Assembly (NCBI GenBank): GCA_022478985.1
Contig: JAKSZP010000018.1
Location: 186,001-250,000 of the forward strand
DNA length: 64,000 nt
Reading direction: 5' to 3'
Source: Massospora cicadina
Taxonomy: Eukaryota; Entomophthoromycota; Entomophthoromycetes; Entomophthorales; Entomophthoraceae
Both the position numbers and the translations under genes were made by a program. Every line of letters begins with the position of its first letter. Position 1 is the first letter of the stretch. The notes under the pieces were generated by a model. The model worked only from the letters and a program-made list of their open reading frames with translations, did not search any database and was not told where the DNA came from. Positions 22,203 through 36,340 of this stretch are shown piece by piece.

Positions 22203-24299
22203 TATCCCCCTCTTGCCTAGATTTTCAGCAAGAAAAGGACCTGGCATGAGAACACTGCTTCAGACACTTGGTTGAAATCTTCATTGGTTCAAGTGGAATA
22301 CACTTGTCAATACTCAACGCTGCTTGGGACGACCTTATCATATGGCCCTCTTCCTCTTCATCCTCACTGCCGCCTTCTCAGAGCGCAGTCCCCACGATCC
22401 TCTGTTGTGCTGGGCTTATTGATTTACTCTTGATGTTATTAGTCCCAGGATCTAGTTTTTCCCTGTCAGAGTATATAACCCATTGTCATATTCAGGATTC
22501 TTGGTCCGGCATCCTTGATTTTCTGATTTTCCCTCGTCCTAGACAGGAAACTCTTGCCGTCAATGTTTGTTTCATGGCTTGATTAAGAATACTTATTTTT
22601 ATATCACCCTTGTTATTTCTCTCATAACCTCTTGGCTCAAGTCATTCCTAATTCTTCTCTTGGAGAGCTTATCTCATTAGTTTTGAGATTAATTTCTCCA
22701 AAATTGGAGCTTAAGGGATTGTGGAGTGCATAATGTTGACTTCCATATAAGTCTGACATCCCCCTCTTGTCCTGCTCATATGTCAAATTCTGAGTCACTA
22801 TACCAGCAGCTTCTGAATAGTTTGTCTGATCGAGACCTCTGGCTTTTCCAGCAGATGAGTTGGGATGCATGGTGGAACCTCTTTTATGGTCCTTCCAGAA
22901 CTCATACGCCTAGTCTGGTGCCAGAAGCTAATCCTTCCATTAAATCACCAGAAACGGTAACCAATCCCTCCAAAACCAGGCTTACAATTTTTTCAAATAA
23001 CTCTTGGCCGATTTTTCCTCTACTGTCAATTCCAGAGTTGTATTTTGAATCTTCTGGATTTGGCTCCTTTTGCTGATGCACCAATCATCATCATGGATGC
23101 TCCAGAAATTATGCCATTTGCTCTTGATCGCTCGTTTTTTTCTGGGTCAGATCTGCTTCTTGACTTCCTTTCCAACTTAGACAATATTACAAACCTGCTG
23201 TTCTGGCTACTGAGCTCATCATTGGTAACAATATTCATTTTCAGCTCCCCTATGCTGAACTTAGGTCCCAAGTCACCGAGGCTTTGTCCCTAGCGCTGAA
23301 TCCTTCTGATCTTGATAACATCCTGGACCAGGACACCGCCGCTAATGCTCTTTGCTTTGCTGGCCAAGCTCTTCGAAGTTGGCCACGAAGCTTCCAGCCT
23401 AGCCTGGGTTTCACCGCTTGTTCAGCTTCAGTTTCTGAGAAACCCAAAGTTGTTATTTTCAGGATGCCATACGCCCCCTGCATGACTATCTCATCGCAGG
23501 CATTTCCATCCAAATCTTCTGCTGATGGCTCTAGTAGGGGGCATGATTTGGCAACCCCCATCAAGCATCCTTTGTTCGCTGCCAGCCCATATGTCTGGTG
23601 TTCTTGATGAAGCCCGTTGGCTGTGCTCAAGACCAATCTTCCAGCTCTGGTACCATATCAGAATTACTCAGGATTATTCGCCAATTGCCTCTTCTTATAC
23701 TATTGCTTTCTTCCCCACTCCAGGGTTTTGCAATTGGCTTAATCTGACATCTCAGTTTCCCTTTCCCTAGTTGCTTTTTCGCAGGGCTCTGTGTCTGCTC
23801 AAAGAACGTGGTTTTGTGTAGCTCTAGCCCTCGCTAGCATCCAATCTCACACTAATTTTGATGGGCTATTCATTTCTACTGTGATCCATCCTTCCTCCCC
23901 CAAGAGGTGACATAGGCGGAATCATCCCCGTATCAAGGACAATTAATAAAAATAAAAATTATGAAAATATATTGGTTTTTTCTTTACGCAGTTTATAATA
24001 TTTTTCCAATATCTTTTATCAATCTTTTATCTTTATTCTTCTTTTTTTCAATGGGACCTGACCTTGTTTCAGTTCAGCGGTCCATCTTTTTATTTTTCCA
24101 CCAAACTGGTTCCTGGTTACTTAAACCTGCCAGTTTTCTATGGTTCAGAGTTCCTTTTTTTGGACTTACCACCTAGATTGGTTCAGAGGTCCTTCTTTTG
24201 GACTTGACCTAATCATCAGGACATGACCAACTTAATTTTTCATCAGTCCTTCAGGAACTATTTTATTTTTTTTCTTTGATCTATCACTTCAGATACTTA
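22203..24299 (-). other. Extra segment at the 3' end of Gypsy D (insert of unknown type)
   Basis: Between the integrase end and the 3' LTR lies about 2 kb that Gypsy pol does not explain. The part at about 22266-23955 is richer in G+C and has plus-strand frames of unusual length: 22726-23076, 23045-23293, 23284-23607. They can be read almost continuously with one or two shifts (VTEALSLALNPSDLDNILDQ, DTAANALCFAGQALRSWPRS). The minus strand is also open at 23250-23636. The plus-strand reading ends at an A-rich stretch (23939-23965), as a retroposed sequence might. I recognise no domain. Most likely an insertion or captured sequence; a real extra ORF of the element is possible. 24040-24180 contains two similar GGTTCAGAG..TCCTT blocks. 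Confidence 0.4.
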
Positions 24300-25420
24300 G
24301 CGTGGACTTGATTCACTTCTTTTTTCATTCAAGAGATTATTGATGGAGTAGGCATTAGTTGCCATCCTGGCGATAACTTTAAATGGACCAGACCATAACG
24401 CTTTTATTTTGTTTCCTCTGAAACCATGTGTATCAAAATAGACTACTCTTTCTCCTATTTGATATTCTGCTAAGGTTGGTCAGTTATTATCATCAATTGA
24501 TTTCGCTCATATCCTTTTCTTCAACTTAGTATAAAATGTTTGTGATTGCATATTGATCAGGATATTCGTCAGTCAGTTCAAGTACTGTTTGGCACTCATT
24601 CCAAATGTAGGTTCCACCACCAAGTATAAAATCGGTGGCAACGCGGCCTTTCTCCCATACAACAACTCAAAATGGCATCTTTCCCATTGCTATATGATGA
24701 CTAATATTGTAGGCGATGTCACTAAACTCAGGTACTTTCCCCATGCGGAAGTTCTTCCTGCGACCAGCTTCCTCAGCGTCATGGCCAGTGTTCCATTCAC
24801 TCTTTCTACCAGTCTGTTTGTCTCCGGCCAGTAGGGTACTGACACAACTCCTCTAAACCCCATTATCTCAATTAATCTCAGGATCACATGAGACGTGAAG
24901 TTGTTCCTATTATCATTAAGCATGACCTGCGAACATTTATGTCAATATACTACTTGATCCAGGATTAACCTCGCAGTACTGGTAGCATATATTTTTGTTA
25001 GGGCCTTCATCTCGACCCATCTCATCAGAAAGTTGATGGCAACTATAATATACTTGACTCCCCCTGTGCTCATTGTCAGCGGTCCATCACATTGATGAAC
25101 ACCATGTGCCAGGCAGATCCAGGGCGGGCCAGTCAGTATCCAGTTTTATTCTTAAGTGGTTTGTTCAGCTGGCACTCCACGCAACAAGCTAGATAATCTG
25201 CGACATCATAGTTGATGGATTCCCAGTAGTAGTACTGGTGGATATGATCATTTATTTTCTTCAGGCCTTCATGCCCAAAAACCTTGTGAGCTGATTGCAT
25301 GATAGCTGCTCTTTCTGATGGCTTCAGGATTAATAACCGCTTCTCATTAATCATCTTAAATACTTGTCCATCCATGGTCTCAGTGTATTCCATCGCTTTC
25401 CAAAGCACATCTGTGATTTC
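24300..25420 (-). pseudogene. Gypsy D integrase
   Basis: HHCC zinc domain at 25133-25408: MQSAHKVFGHEGLKKINDH, YYYWESINYDVADYL, ACCVECQLNKPL. Core second half at 24690-24923: LNDNRNNFTSHVILRLIEIM and PYWPETNRLVERVNGTLAMT, where the usual NG is NR. The C-terminal module near 24340-24400 reads WSGPFKVIARMATNAYSI. Stops separate the parts. Confidence 0.85.
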
Positions 25421-25960
25421 TTGGTGCTTGTTCCTGATTTCTCCGTCAACTATTCTCTGGAATAGCTCATCCGCCTGCGGTATACCATCTGGACCATTGG
25501 TAACTGCGATAAGGCATCTACATTCTGGCGTGAAGCCCCTGCTTGGTGGACAATATTGTAATCATAAGCCTGGAGCTTAAGTGCCAATTGGGCCAGTCAT
25601 CCTTCTGGCTCTCTCAAACTGTGAAGCCAATGCAATGAAGAGTGGTCCGTCACCACTTTAAAGTGCATTCCGTGGATTTACACCTGAAACTGCTTACATG
25701 CATAAATGACTGCAAAGCATTCACACTCAGTCATGGTGTTGTTCCTCTCAGCGGCTAAGACTGTCCGTCTCACATACGCCACTGGATGTTCATCCCAAGT
25801 TTGTCTACTCGGCTTAGTATGGCACCAATCGCCATCAACAAACCATCAGTATTAATAATAAACTCTCGACCAAAATTTGGGTATTTCAGAATTGGAGAAT
25901 CTATTAAATACCGGCATAGCTTATCAAAGCATTACTGGGCCTCTTTATTCCATATGAATC
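25421..25960 (-). pseudogene. Gypsy D RNase H
   Basis: Minus-strand RNase H with the segment corresponding to KVVTDHSSLHWLHSL around 25605-25660, followed (lower) by a QLALKLQAYDYN-type block and a tail with VHQAGASRQNVDALSQLP, and upstream VCKQFQV (about 25680-25700). It matches the Gypsy C RNase H layout. Broken. Confidence 0.75.
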
Positions 25961-26860
25961 CTTTTTTGGATCCTTCAATAATTGGAATAAGGGCTCGGCT
26001 ATTTAGGCAAAGTACAAAACAAATCTTCAGTAGTATCCAACCATCCCAAGGAACACTTGGATGTCTCAGAAACTTTTTGGCACAGCCATCCATTCTATAG
26101 CTTCTATCTTCCTGGCTTGCGGCTGCAATCCACTGGAGTTGATTACAAATACCAGATATTTCAACTCTTTCTTAAAAGGTGGTACTTCCTCAGCTTAGCC
26201 TTCAGGTTAGCCATGGACAGTCACTTTAATACTTCTTCCAAATGGTGTAGGTGATCAGTAAACGTCCTAGTGAACATGTTTAAATCATCCAGATATACCA
26301 GGACGCCTGAAAACTTCAAGTCGCTCAGTATCACGTCCATGGCCTTCTGAAATGTTGCAGGCGCATTAAATAGACCCATGGGCATTCTTGTCAGTTGGTA
26401 TAGCCCCTGCGTGGTAATAATCGCGCAATTTTCCTGGTCTTCTTTTGGCAAGTTTATCTGCCAGTATCCCGAGATCAGATCCATCACAGTGAAATACTTT
26501 GTTTCTCCCAATCAATCTAGCGCATTTTCAATCCTTGGTAGGGGATATGAATCCTTCATTGTTATTTTATTCAGCTTCTGATAGTCAATCATCACCCAGT
26601 TGGAGCCATCCTTTTTCTTCACTATCAGAATTGGACTCACCCTGGGGACTTGATGAGGGAACTAGAAGCCCATGCTTCACTAGTTTTCTGATTTCATCCT
26701 GCACTAACACTTCAGTGGCTTTTGATCATTGGATTGATCTTATTATCAGCAAAATTTTTCCAGCGTTGACCTTATATATCACATCTCTTGCGCATCCCAA
26801 ATTGTGGTCATCCTGAGCGAACACTTCCAAATACTTTTTGAATAGTTTAAGCACCTCCTC
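25961..26860 (-). pseudogene. Gypsy D reverse transcriptase
   Basis: The open frame 26221-26511 holds GETKYFTVMDLISGYWQINL, GLYQLTRMPMGLFNAPATFQ and GVLVYLDDLNMFTRTFTDHL, so the palm motifs FTVMDL and YLDD survive. The upstream fingers (about 26520-26700) include the reverse complement of a motif reading KKKDGSNWVMIDYQKL. The frame is interrupted outside this piece. Confidence 0.9.
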
Positions 26861-26899
26861 TTGCTGGCCTTTCGACAGATTAGCAAGTTGCTCTCAATC

Positions 26900-27780
26900 A
26901 ACCAATAGGTTGATGCTCTTGGTTACCACAGCCGGTAATCACATCTTGTTGAGAGTCCCAAAATTTTGGAATCTCCTCAATTCAGCTGTTGTGATCAGAT
27001 GAACAAATGTGATGATCTGAATTTTCTTGATCTTCATCAGTTTGCTACTTATGTTCTCCAGGAGAACTCGAATTTCTCCATGGCCCAGCATTATTATCCC
27101 AGGAGCCACCCAAGGCTCCACTATGGACTTCTTCCAGGGGCTTCCAATTTCCCCATACAACAGCTCAGGTATCTTCAATGTCAACTCCATGTTGACTATC
27201 ATCTATGATCCTGGCGGTATGCTCCTAACATTCTAAATCCTCAGTGAAAATTCCCTGGTTCTCTAGGATTTCCTTGCATTTCTTGTCGCTTCCTACCAAC
27301 TAATTTTGTACCAAATTGGAACAATGCCATCATTGTATATTAGATTGATGAAGTTGTTTCTCCGATACAGTGGAGCTTCACCATCCTTCTGATATACCAC
27401 TGATAACGTCTGACCCAATATGGTCAAAGTATTATCCTCAAAGTTACATTTAACTCTGTATTTTGCATAGAAACTCCGTTCTGATCAAGATGTCATAGTT
27501 TTGGTTGGCCAAAACTATTGCTGGCGCAGATACCACCAATGACCCAAATTTTAGTGGCAAAACGCTATATGCTCCACAGGAGATGGTGGTGTTCAGCCCA
27601 GCTGCCATGTATTCCTTCTTATGTTCCAAGTCTGGTGAGATCTTCATCCTCTTTATCAGCTTGATCAAGACAATATTGATGGGCGCTTCACTGTCAACAA
27701 TCGCCCTCACCTGCACTCAATTCAACTATTATGTCTATATACATACACTCAGAGTACTGAAATATAGTTTTACTGAGTGA
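26900..27780 (-). pseudogene. Gypsy D protease
   Basis: Frame 27450-27716: MQVRAIVDSEAPINIVLIKL, KEYMAAGLNTTISCGAYSVL, VSAPAIVLANQNYDILIRTE. The catalytic triad reads D-S-E where D-S/T-G is expected. The same blocks are legible in Gypsy G at 56943-57180 (VVSAPAIL, NQNYDILIRTEFL), so D and G are related. Frame 26939-27202 is the protease-RT linker. Confidence 0.8.
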
Positions 27781-27789
27781 ATAGCAGCA

Positions 27790-29440
27790 TTTTTAACTGA
27801 ATCGAGTGTGTGAATAATTTGCGCCAATAAATCAGGAAATGATTCCTTTATTGCGCTGAGGGGAATGGACAAATTGGCCTCATCTAATTGAACTTCATAT
27901 AATTCTTCAGTATTCTTGGCAGTTTACATCTTGTCCGCCAGTTGTCAGGAATATAGACGGGCAACTTCCTTGATCATCTCAGGGTTGTTTCTCTTTGCCC
28001 CAGCTCTGGTTTGGCATTTACATCCAAATTGACCACCTGATATAGCTGATCCTGCTCGTCATCCACAAACAGATCGCTGATATCAATTTACTTGGTCATA
28101 TTGTTGGGAGGAACTGGCTTCTTTGCAGCTCTATACTGTTCCCTGTCTAGGCCGCGGGCCCTTTTCCCAATTCCTTGGTGACAGCTGACTCTTTCTCCTG
28201 GACCACGTTGATCTGATCTTTTGGCTTCTTAAAGTGCACAGCAAAATTTCCCCGCCATATTGGTAGCAGACCTTTTCCTTCTTATTCAACTGTCTGAATT
28301 CTTTGGGCTTATTCCCTGGCACGGTTCAATTGGTCGCCTCTTTAGCTCCTTCATTTCCCTTTGTGGGATTCAGATTGCATACAGGATTGGATTTGAAGCT
28401 TAAACTTGGAGAATCAAATGTCGCTCCAAAAATCTTCAAATTATCTACCATTTGCGAGGTAGTTATTTCCATGATGAACATGGAAGACATCATGCAGTGT
28501 AAATTGCAATAGGGCCTAAGAGCCACTTGCAAAGTGATTCTGACATTGAAGTCATCCTGTACTTTTGCTTTAACCAGGATTTGTGACTCCTGGTAAAACC
28601 AATCCGCAAAGCTAGCTAGAGACTCATCTTTATGGAACTGGATTCCCATAAATTCCTGTTTGCGCTTTGACATGCATGTCAGACTCCTGAACTCTTTCAT
28701 GATGGCCACCTTTTCCTCAGCATATGACCAGCTGTCCCCCTCCAGGTGAAGTAACACTAAGTTCTGAAAGTCAGTTTCTAGTAAATTCATGACTGTCAAC
28801 GCCTTTTGATGATCCCCATAGATATACATGGTCATGTCAAACAGTCAGAAAAACGCTGGGGCGTTAACCTGAAGAAAAGTTGGGAATCTCAGCATTGTCT
28901 TAAATTCTTCCAAGTTATCTCTAGCTGATTCTCTCAGTTTGGCCACTCGGCTAACTTGAGGAGTGACTTCAGACATCATCTATGAAATAGCAGCAAAAGT
29001 GGGTGGCATGTTCCTTGGGGTATTCGACTTCCCAAGTATAATGTGAAGACTTCTTTCTTCAGCATCGCTTGCCATATTGGGCTCACAAGCACATTTGTGA
29101 GCTTTAAGTTCCTCCACCTGTTTGATTAATTGCTCTATATACATGCCTTATTTTCACAAACAAACATGATCCGCTTCTTGCTCCATTTTCAGGTTTAAGA
29201 CCTCTTGAACAAGGTCCCCTTCTTTATTCTTAAACGAAGTTACTTTCCATAGTAACTCATTTCTGAAGCTTGCAACATTATCTATCCCTTCCTCCATCTT
29301 GACAACTGATTATTCCAAGGCTTCGATTTCCCAATGATCCGCTGAGTTTAGGGCATTCTGGTTCAAGGTGGCTAACTCAGTCCACAGTTTGCATAACTTG
29401 TCTTTGTACAACATTCTCATAAAGCTCTTCAACTCAACTA
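27790..29440 (-). pseudogene. Gypsy D gag
   Basis: The open frame 28326-28835 (169 codons) is a capsid segment: MTMYIYGDHQKALTVMNLLE, KVAIMKEFRSLTCMSKRKQE, DESLASFADWFYQESQILVK, typical of Gypsy gag (an LxxEF..L block then a fixed-length spacer to SxxxFxxxFY). A degraded knuckle CYQYGG lies at about 28260-28275. A coiled N-terminal part spans 29100-29430 with several stops. Confidence 0.75.
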
Positions 29441-29458
29441 CCCCTGTAGTGAGCAACA
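29441..29458 (-). other. Primer-binding site of Gypsy D
   Basis: Minus strand TGTTGCTCACTACAGGGG, three bases inside the 5' LTR start at 29462. It differs from the Gypsy C site only at the third base. Confidence 0.7.
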
Positions 29459-30030
29459 ACTTGTAAAAATTTACTGGTTGGGTTATTATCAGCAAACAAC
29501 CCTATTAATATTTTTACTGCACAGGTTCGTTTTTTTTGTGCACTTCATCCGCGTTGTATAGTATAATAGATTATTGATCAATAATAGTATGACAACTATT
29601 AGCCATAGTTGAGTAAAAATTCTTATATCTTTACCCAATGTTCAGTCAGTATACCCAATTAAATACTTAAGATGTCGTGATCTAGTTATTTAATTTCCTC
29701 GTTCTGTTCAACCCAATCTTCGCTAAGATTCCCTGGTGACAGTCTCTTTGGTCCAACACATAGTCAGAAGCAATCCCCTATTGTGTCTCCTTCTTCTCTA
29801 GATCCCCGCTCAGATCTTTACTCTTTTCTCTAAGAGTCTTCAAATTATTGCACACAGCAAAATATCCTTGAGAAGTATTGCACAAAAGAAGCTGATGATA
29901 GTTTACTACTTAAACTATATACCAGATGAATTTAATTTATTCAAGGTAGCCAACCAAGGGATGGACAGTACCAATCACAACACTTAAAACGGCAAAACAA
30001 ACTACTAACCAGGTGGAAAGCAGAAACTGC

Positions 30031-31950
<1,920 letters not shown>

Positions 31951-32674
31951 AAGTGACTTTGAGCGGTTAAAGAGTACCAGATGAAATCAATAGAACTATA
32001 TAACTATTCTTGTAATTACTGTTTTAATATCTAACTGTTTTTTATCATAAGTGAATCCTAGGGAATTTATAGTGAGGATTCGGTCATCTAACTATCAGTT
32101 GACACCTCTTTGATGAAACAGCAGCCACTGCCATTGAATCACACTCCTCATCTCAGCAGCAATGGTCTTCCCCATCCTGGCTAGGTTTCCATCATTGGAA
32201 ATCCTTGAGACCTAAACAGAAAGAGTCAGAAAACGTGTCCCTAAGTTTCCTCTCAATCCAAGTAACCAACCATAATTGGCTAGCGACCTGCTTAGTAATG
32301 GGACTTATTACTCATTAGGAAGGTCACGCACCAATTGATTGATTCACTAGTTACAGGCGGTATCACTCGCCTCACAACTTGCTATTCATTACCAATCAGT
32401 TGGTGATGAAACCCAACCAATCTCAATCAGTACACCTGATAGTTAATCACTATCTTGTGCCCCTATTTCATTGCCAACTCCGCCCAATGAGATCTCAAGT
32501 ATTCATCCGGATTGATCCCTGACAGATATGACCAGGCGAATATCCCAAAATCCCCTAAACTTAGTTACTCCAAAGCTTGAGCCAACAGATTTCTTATTCA
32601 TTTCTCCTTAGGAAACTTTCCCTTGCGATTCCTGGTAATCTAGCAGGCTGGTAATATGGGCAAAAATCCCAACA

Positions 32675-33240
32675 AGCTGTTAGGCGCCGTCTGACTAATG
32701 GATACATAAAAATCATATATTAAAACCATAATTTCTCTTGTTTTTTGCAATAACACATTCAGTTACACCTTAAATCTCCCCTTGAAGCATACATGATCTC
32801 ACTTTTTATTCTAATAAAAATTCTTATACAGAATCTTAAGTTTATCATTTTTGCTTTTCTTGTGTTGCATCAAGTTAATAATCGCCAGTATCCAGACTGG
32901 ATTAACCAATCTGAAGTAATAGCCAGTAACCAGTCTGGGATTAATCTGTTTTGAAGAAGAGACTTTTTGAGGATACCTTGGTGCTGATAACCCAAGGAAG
33001 AGGTTGGGAAGGCGCCCTATGAGTCAGAAAGGCTAACTTATGTCAACAATATCAAAGGGTGTGAAGAAATTTTCTAAGAGTGCGAACAAGTAATTAAGCA
33101 GTCATTTCACCAAGGGTAGCGTTGAGTAGAGTTGGCTTAGAGAGAAGTTGTGATGTTAGCAAATGTTGTCTGGTGCCTAATCTGCGAGGAGTAAATCCCC
33201 TGAGCAGTGAGTCGGCCTTTAAAGTTAAGTGAGCCAAGGT
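32675..33240 (+). repeat. Gypsy B LTR remainder and flank
   Basis: Continuation of the sequence interrupted by Gypsy D. AT-rich, with ATTCTAATAAAAATTC (possible poly(A) signal, about 32810-32822) and a pair of similar blocks (CCAGTATCCAGACTGGATTAACC and CCAGTAACCAGTCTGGGATTAA, 32886-32945). Where the B LTR ends and the relic of Gypsy E begins cannot be set. No gene seen. Confidence 0.45.
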
Positions 33241-33736
33241 CAGTGTGCTGAGTGGGCCCATTGGCTGCCTTATCATTTAACCTTCAGAGTATGTACCTGT
33301 TATCATGGAGGTTCATTCTATTCTGGGGCATGGAGGAGTACAAAAAACCTATGAGCTTTTTAAGAATGGTACTAATAGAAAAAATTAAATCCATTATTGA
33401 GGTCCTGGATGCTTTTCTGACCTGTAAAAAGCAATCCAGATTCAATACCAAGTATCAATACCAACCTACTACGCCTCACTAACCCTTCCATACGATAAGT
33501 CTAGATGTGGTTGGCCCACTGCCCTAGACTGCTGGTAGAAATCGATATATCTTAGTAGGTATTGATCATTTTACAAAATGAGTCAAAGCTTTGGTTCTCC
33601 CTGTTAAAACTGCCAAAGCTACTGCCACTTCCCCTATCAAAATATTTTCACTCGCCATGGCTGCCCCAAGTACAACTCTGTGACAATGGAAAAACTTCAC
33701 CTCTAGAGTGGTCAAGATTCTAGCTACCTCTGTAAT
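33241..33736 (+). pseudogene. Gypsy E integrase, N-terminal part
   Basis: Plus-strand integrase: HHCC remnant VHSILGHGGVQKTYELFKN (33300-33360), the cysteine pair region DAFLTCKKQSRFNTKYQYQ (33400-33460), then SLDVVGPLP and RYILVGIDHFTK (33500-33580) and NFTSRVVKILATSV (33700-33735), where it is cut by an insert. RT and RNase H of this element are not visible upstream. Same family as Gypsy H by the VVKLLATS and C-terminal blocks. Confidence 0.8.
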
Positions 33737-35343
33737 TCTTGGGGACCAGCCCTTGCAACTGGATAGGGTTCAGCACCCCTTCCGGATGAAGAGGGGCCCC
33801 AAGGCTCCAGTGGACCCTCTGTCACAACTGGGCGACCTGGCCCATGTGATAGATGAGCGCTTGATGATGGCTTTCCTACCCAAAGCCATCCCACTCCCAC
33901 CTCTTCCCCCTCTTCAATCCTGTTAAGGTTGATAGAGGGGTCTGCAGGGAGATGGAACACATCAGGGGGCATGGAGAGGGCTCTGGGTCCACCCACCCCC
34001 AGGCAAGCCATGGCCAAAATTTGGGAAAGTGGCAATTCCTAATATTGTAGCCTGGCCGGTAATTTCCAGACTGGGGGAGCTGGTTTGGACTGGTCTGCTT
34101 CAGAAGCCAGAGTCAAATGCAACTCAGATCACAAACCCAGCCCCAAATGACTCAGTTCCTCAGCCCCAACGTTCCAAAATGGATCCAGGGAGTTCGGATT
34201 GCACAAATAGCCCAATCAAGGGACCAGCTCAAATTGCAAATAACCCAATCCATGGACCCCTGCCTCCTGGGATGAATACAGACCGCCCAAGCCATGCGAA
34301 TAGGCTGACTTGAGTCACCCAGACCTGGATCAGAAGTATTGACTTGGCTTGGCCCCAAGAATTTGGAAAATTTTGCAAAAAATTTCTAAGCTTTTGCTGG
34401 AATTGGGAGCCACCTTCTACCCCTCCAAGCCAGCCAACTAAATCCTTTCCCCATCCCCCAAAACCCTATCCCTCAATACCTCCCCATGCCTATCACCCAG
34501 TTAAAATGCAACACCCCCAACAAGGGCAGTTGTCAGTTCATTCTTTTTGCCTTTTGTCAAAATAAATCTGAAAAATCCGCCTAGTTTGCCGTGGCCTCCA
34601 TCTACTTTTAAAAATTTATAAACAATCCCGTTGATTGATCTGATGAAGTGCACCATCACCCAAATCCTCTTTCCAATGTTCGCCAACTGGATTACCTGGT
34701 CACTCAATCCTGCCATGCAGCAGCAGATCATAAATGCAATAATCTGCCCCACCCTAATGATGAACCTGCTGCTTCGTTCATTTCCATAAACAATATAAAG
34801 AACCCTTCTGTCTATTTGGTTGCCAAGTCCGCTGAAACTGCTCCCTAGTGGGAGCAGCCCCAAGGCGTCTCTGGACCACCCCACGTGGGTTTGGCTTCCA
34901 TAGCCACCCCTGCCACTGCGGGTCCAGCGCACCAGCAGGACCTAGAGCGCTCCCTCCAGGGGAAGCTCAGTCCCAGCCCCTCTCTTGGGGTTTACCATAC
35001 CTCTACCTATTTTTCCAATAACGTGGCGGCCTCTTTGCCGTTTCCTGATGGCGTACAAGCCCCCTATCTGAATCTGAAAGCCAGCAACCGCGAACTCTGG
35101 GGGAGTCACCATCCTCCCTGCCTCTCCCACCCTTGGGGTTGCTCCCACAAGACTTGTGGTTGCCCCCAACGCAACCATCTAATTTTCCTTGGGGGCCTTT
35201 GGTACATTACTGAACGTTTGCTTTCCTCACGTTCCCGTAGATCCACTTTTATTAGTTGCCTAGACCGCTATGCCTCTGGTATTCTGGGGCCTCCACTTGG
35301 TGCTCGTGCACCCCAACTGGGAGCCCAATCTAGTTCTTCTTAG
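33737..35343 (+). other. GC-rich insert in Gypsy E integrase, unclassified
   Basis: About 1.6 kb, clearly richer in G+C than its surroundings, separates two halves of the integrase. Plus-strand frames at 33708-33926, 34029-34313, 34344-34565 and 34885-35343 (152 codons) are rich in proline, serine and alanine and show no domain I know; the minus frame 34501-34932 is also open. Left and right edges share a degenerate AGCTACCTCTGTA/GACAACCTCCATG, which could be an old LINE-type target duplication. It lacks the 3' tail of the LINE family seen elsewhere. Possibly a LINE ORF1 fragment or a retroposed host sequence; function unknown. Confidence 0.4.
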
Positions 35344-35966
35344 CCGAATCTGTGACAACCTCCATGTGGCACAACAGTTCTTTTCAGCCCCCTATAACCC
35401 TTCTACAAATGGTACTGTAAAAAGAGCAAATGGAACCTTGGTATCCATCTTGAAAAATGGCCACCTCTGATCACTACACTGAGATAAGTATCTTCCTAGT
35501 GCTCTTATGGCCTATCATATTAGTTATCAATGGATTCTCAAGATTTCTTTAATCCACGTTTTATATGGTTGTGAACCTGTGTACCTGCTCTCTTAGCCAA
35601 AGATGCCTTCTCTGGTAAGACTGATGATCCTGACAAGGGCATGAGTAGGTTGGCTCAGCACATCATTCAGCTACAATCTGAAGCTGTGGGTAATCTAACT
35701 AGAACGGTTGCTAAAGATGGCCAGGCAGCTAATAAACTTAGACCATCTTTGCAAATTTTAAAATACCTGACTTGGTATTATATTACCATAACTGGATTAC
35801 AGCCAAAAGCGAGAAGCTTGGATTTATTTGGGAAGGTCATTTTGTTATCACCTATAAGAGGATAGATGAATTATTTCATCAAGTCTCTTGCTACTGAAGA
35901 TAATAATACAAGTCCATGAACGTTTCTTGGACGTTATTCTCCCTTTAGCATTCTCGAAGGGGGTAT
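35344..35966 (+). pseudogene. Gypsy E integrase, C-terminal part
   Basis: The integrase resumes: QQFFSAPYNPSTNGTVKRAN then GTLVSILKNGHL (35370-35469), then MSRLAQHIIQLQSEAVGNLT and WYYITITGLQPKARSLDLF (35641-35850). The last segment aligns with Gypsy H (RISQLQSDAMTSLAKMV, YYHICITPRSEKLGSIW). It ends at the purine tract GAAGGGGG (35956-35963) before an LTR. Confidence 0.8.
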
Positions 35967-36340
35967 TGTCAGACATTGACAGTTCAACTAGTGGATAAGA
36001 AAATTTATGGTAATAATAGGTCTGATTTTATTAACAATCTCTGGAAAAATGCTTAGCGGAATTGTACTGAACGTAGTAATGATGTCACCCCTAATATTCA
36101 GTCAAATAGCTTGGATTGAGTGAATGAGGTTATGTCAAATCTCATGCATAATAAGCCAACTGACCTGGAAGGCCGCCCAAGCACCAGCTTGAATTTGTGA
36201 AAGTTACTAAGAGAAAACCACCCCCTTTTTAGACCTGGAGGTAGTTCAGGGGGTGCAAATATTTTACAGCAAATCACCTGATAAGAAGACCGGCGATTGG
36301 ACAAGGTGAATATACTTTTAAGATAACATATTGGGTTCAA
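35967..36340 (+). repeat. Probable 3' LTR of Gypsy E (start only)
   Basis: The sequence after the purine tract begins TGTCAGACATTGACAG, an LTR-like start. No second copy is in the window, so its end is unknown. A readable stretch at 36110-36240 (VNEVMSNLMHNKPTDLEGRP) is unexplained. Confidence 0.4.

Noticed and set aside
23250..23636. Minus-strand 128-codon gene
   Set aside because: It overlaps plus-strand frames that read more continuously across neighbouring segments; neither strand has a recognisable domain, so no gene is claimed.
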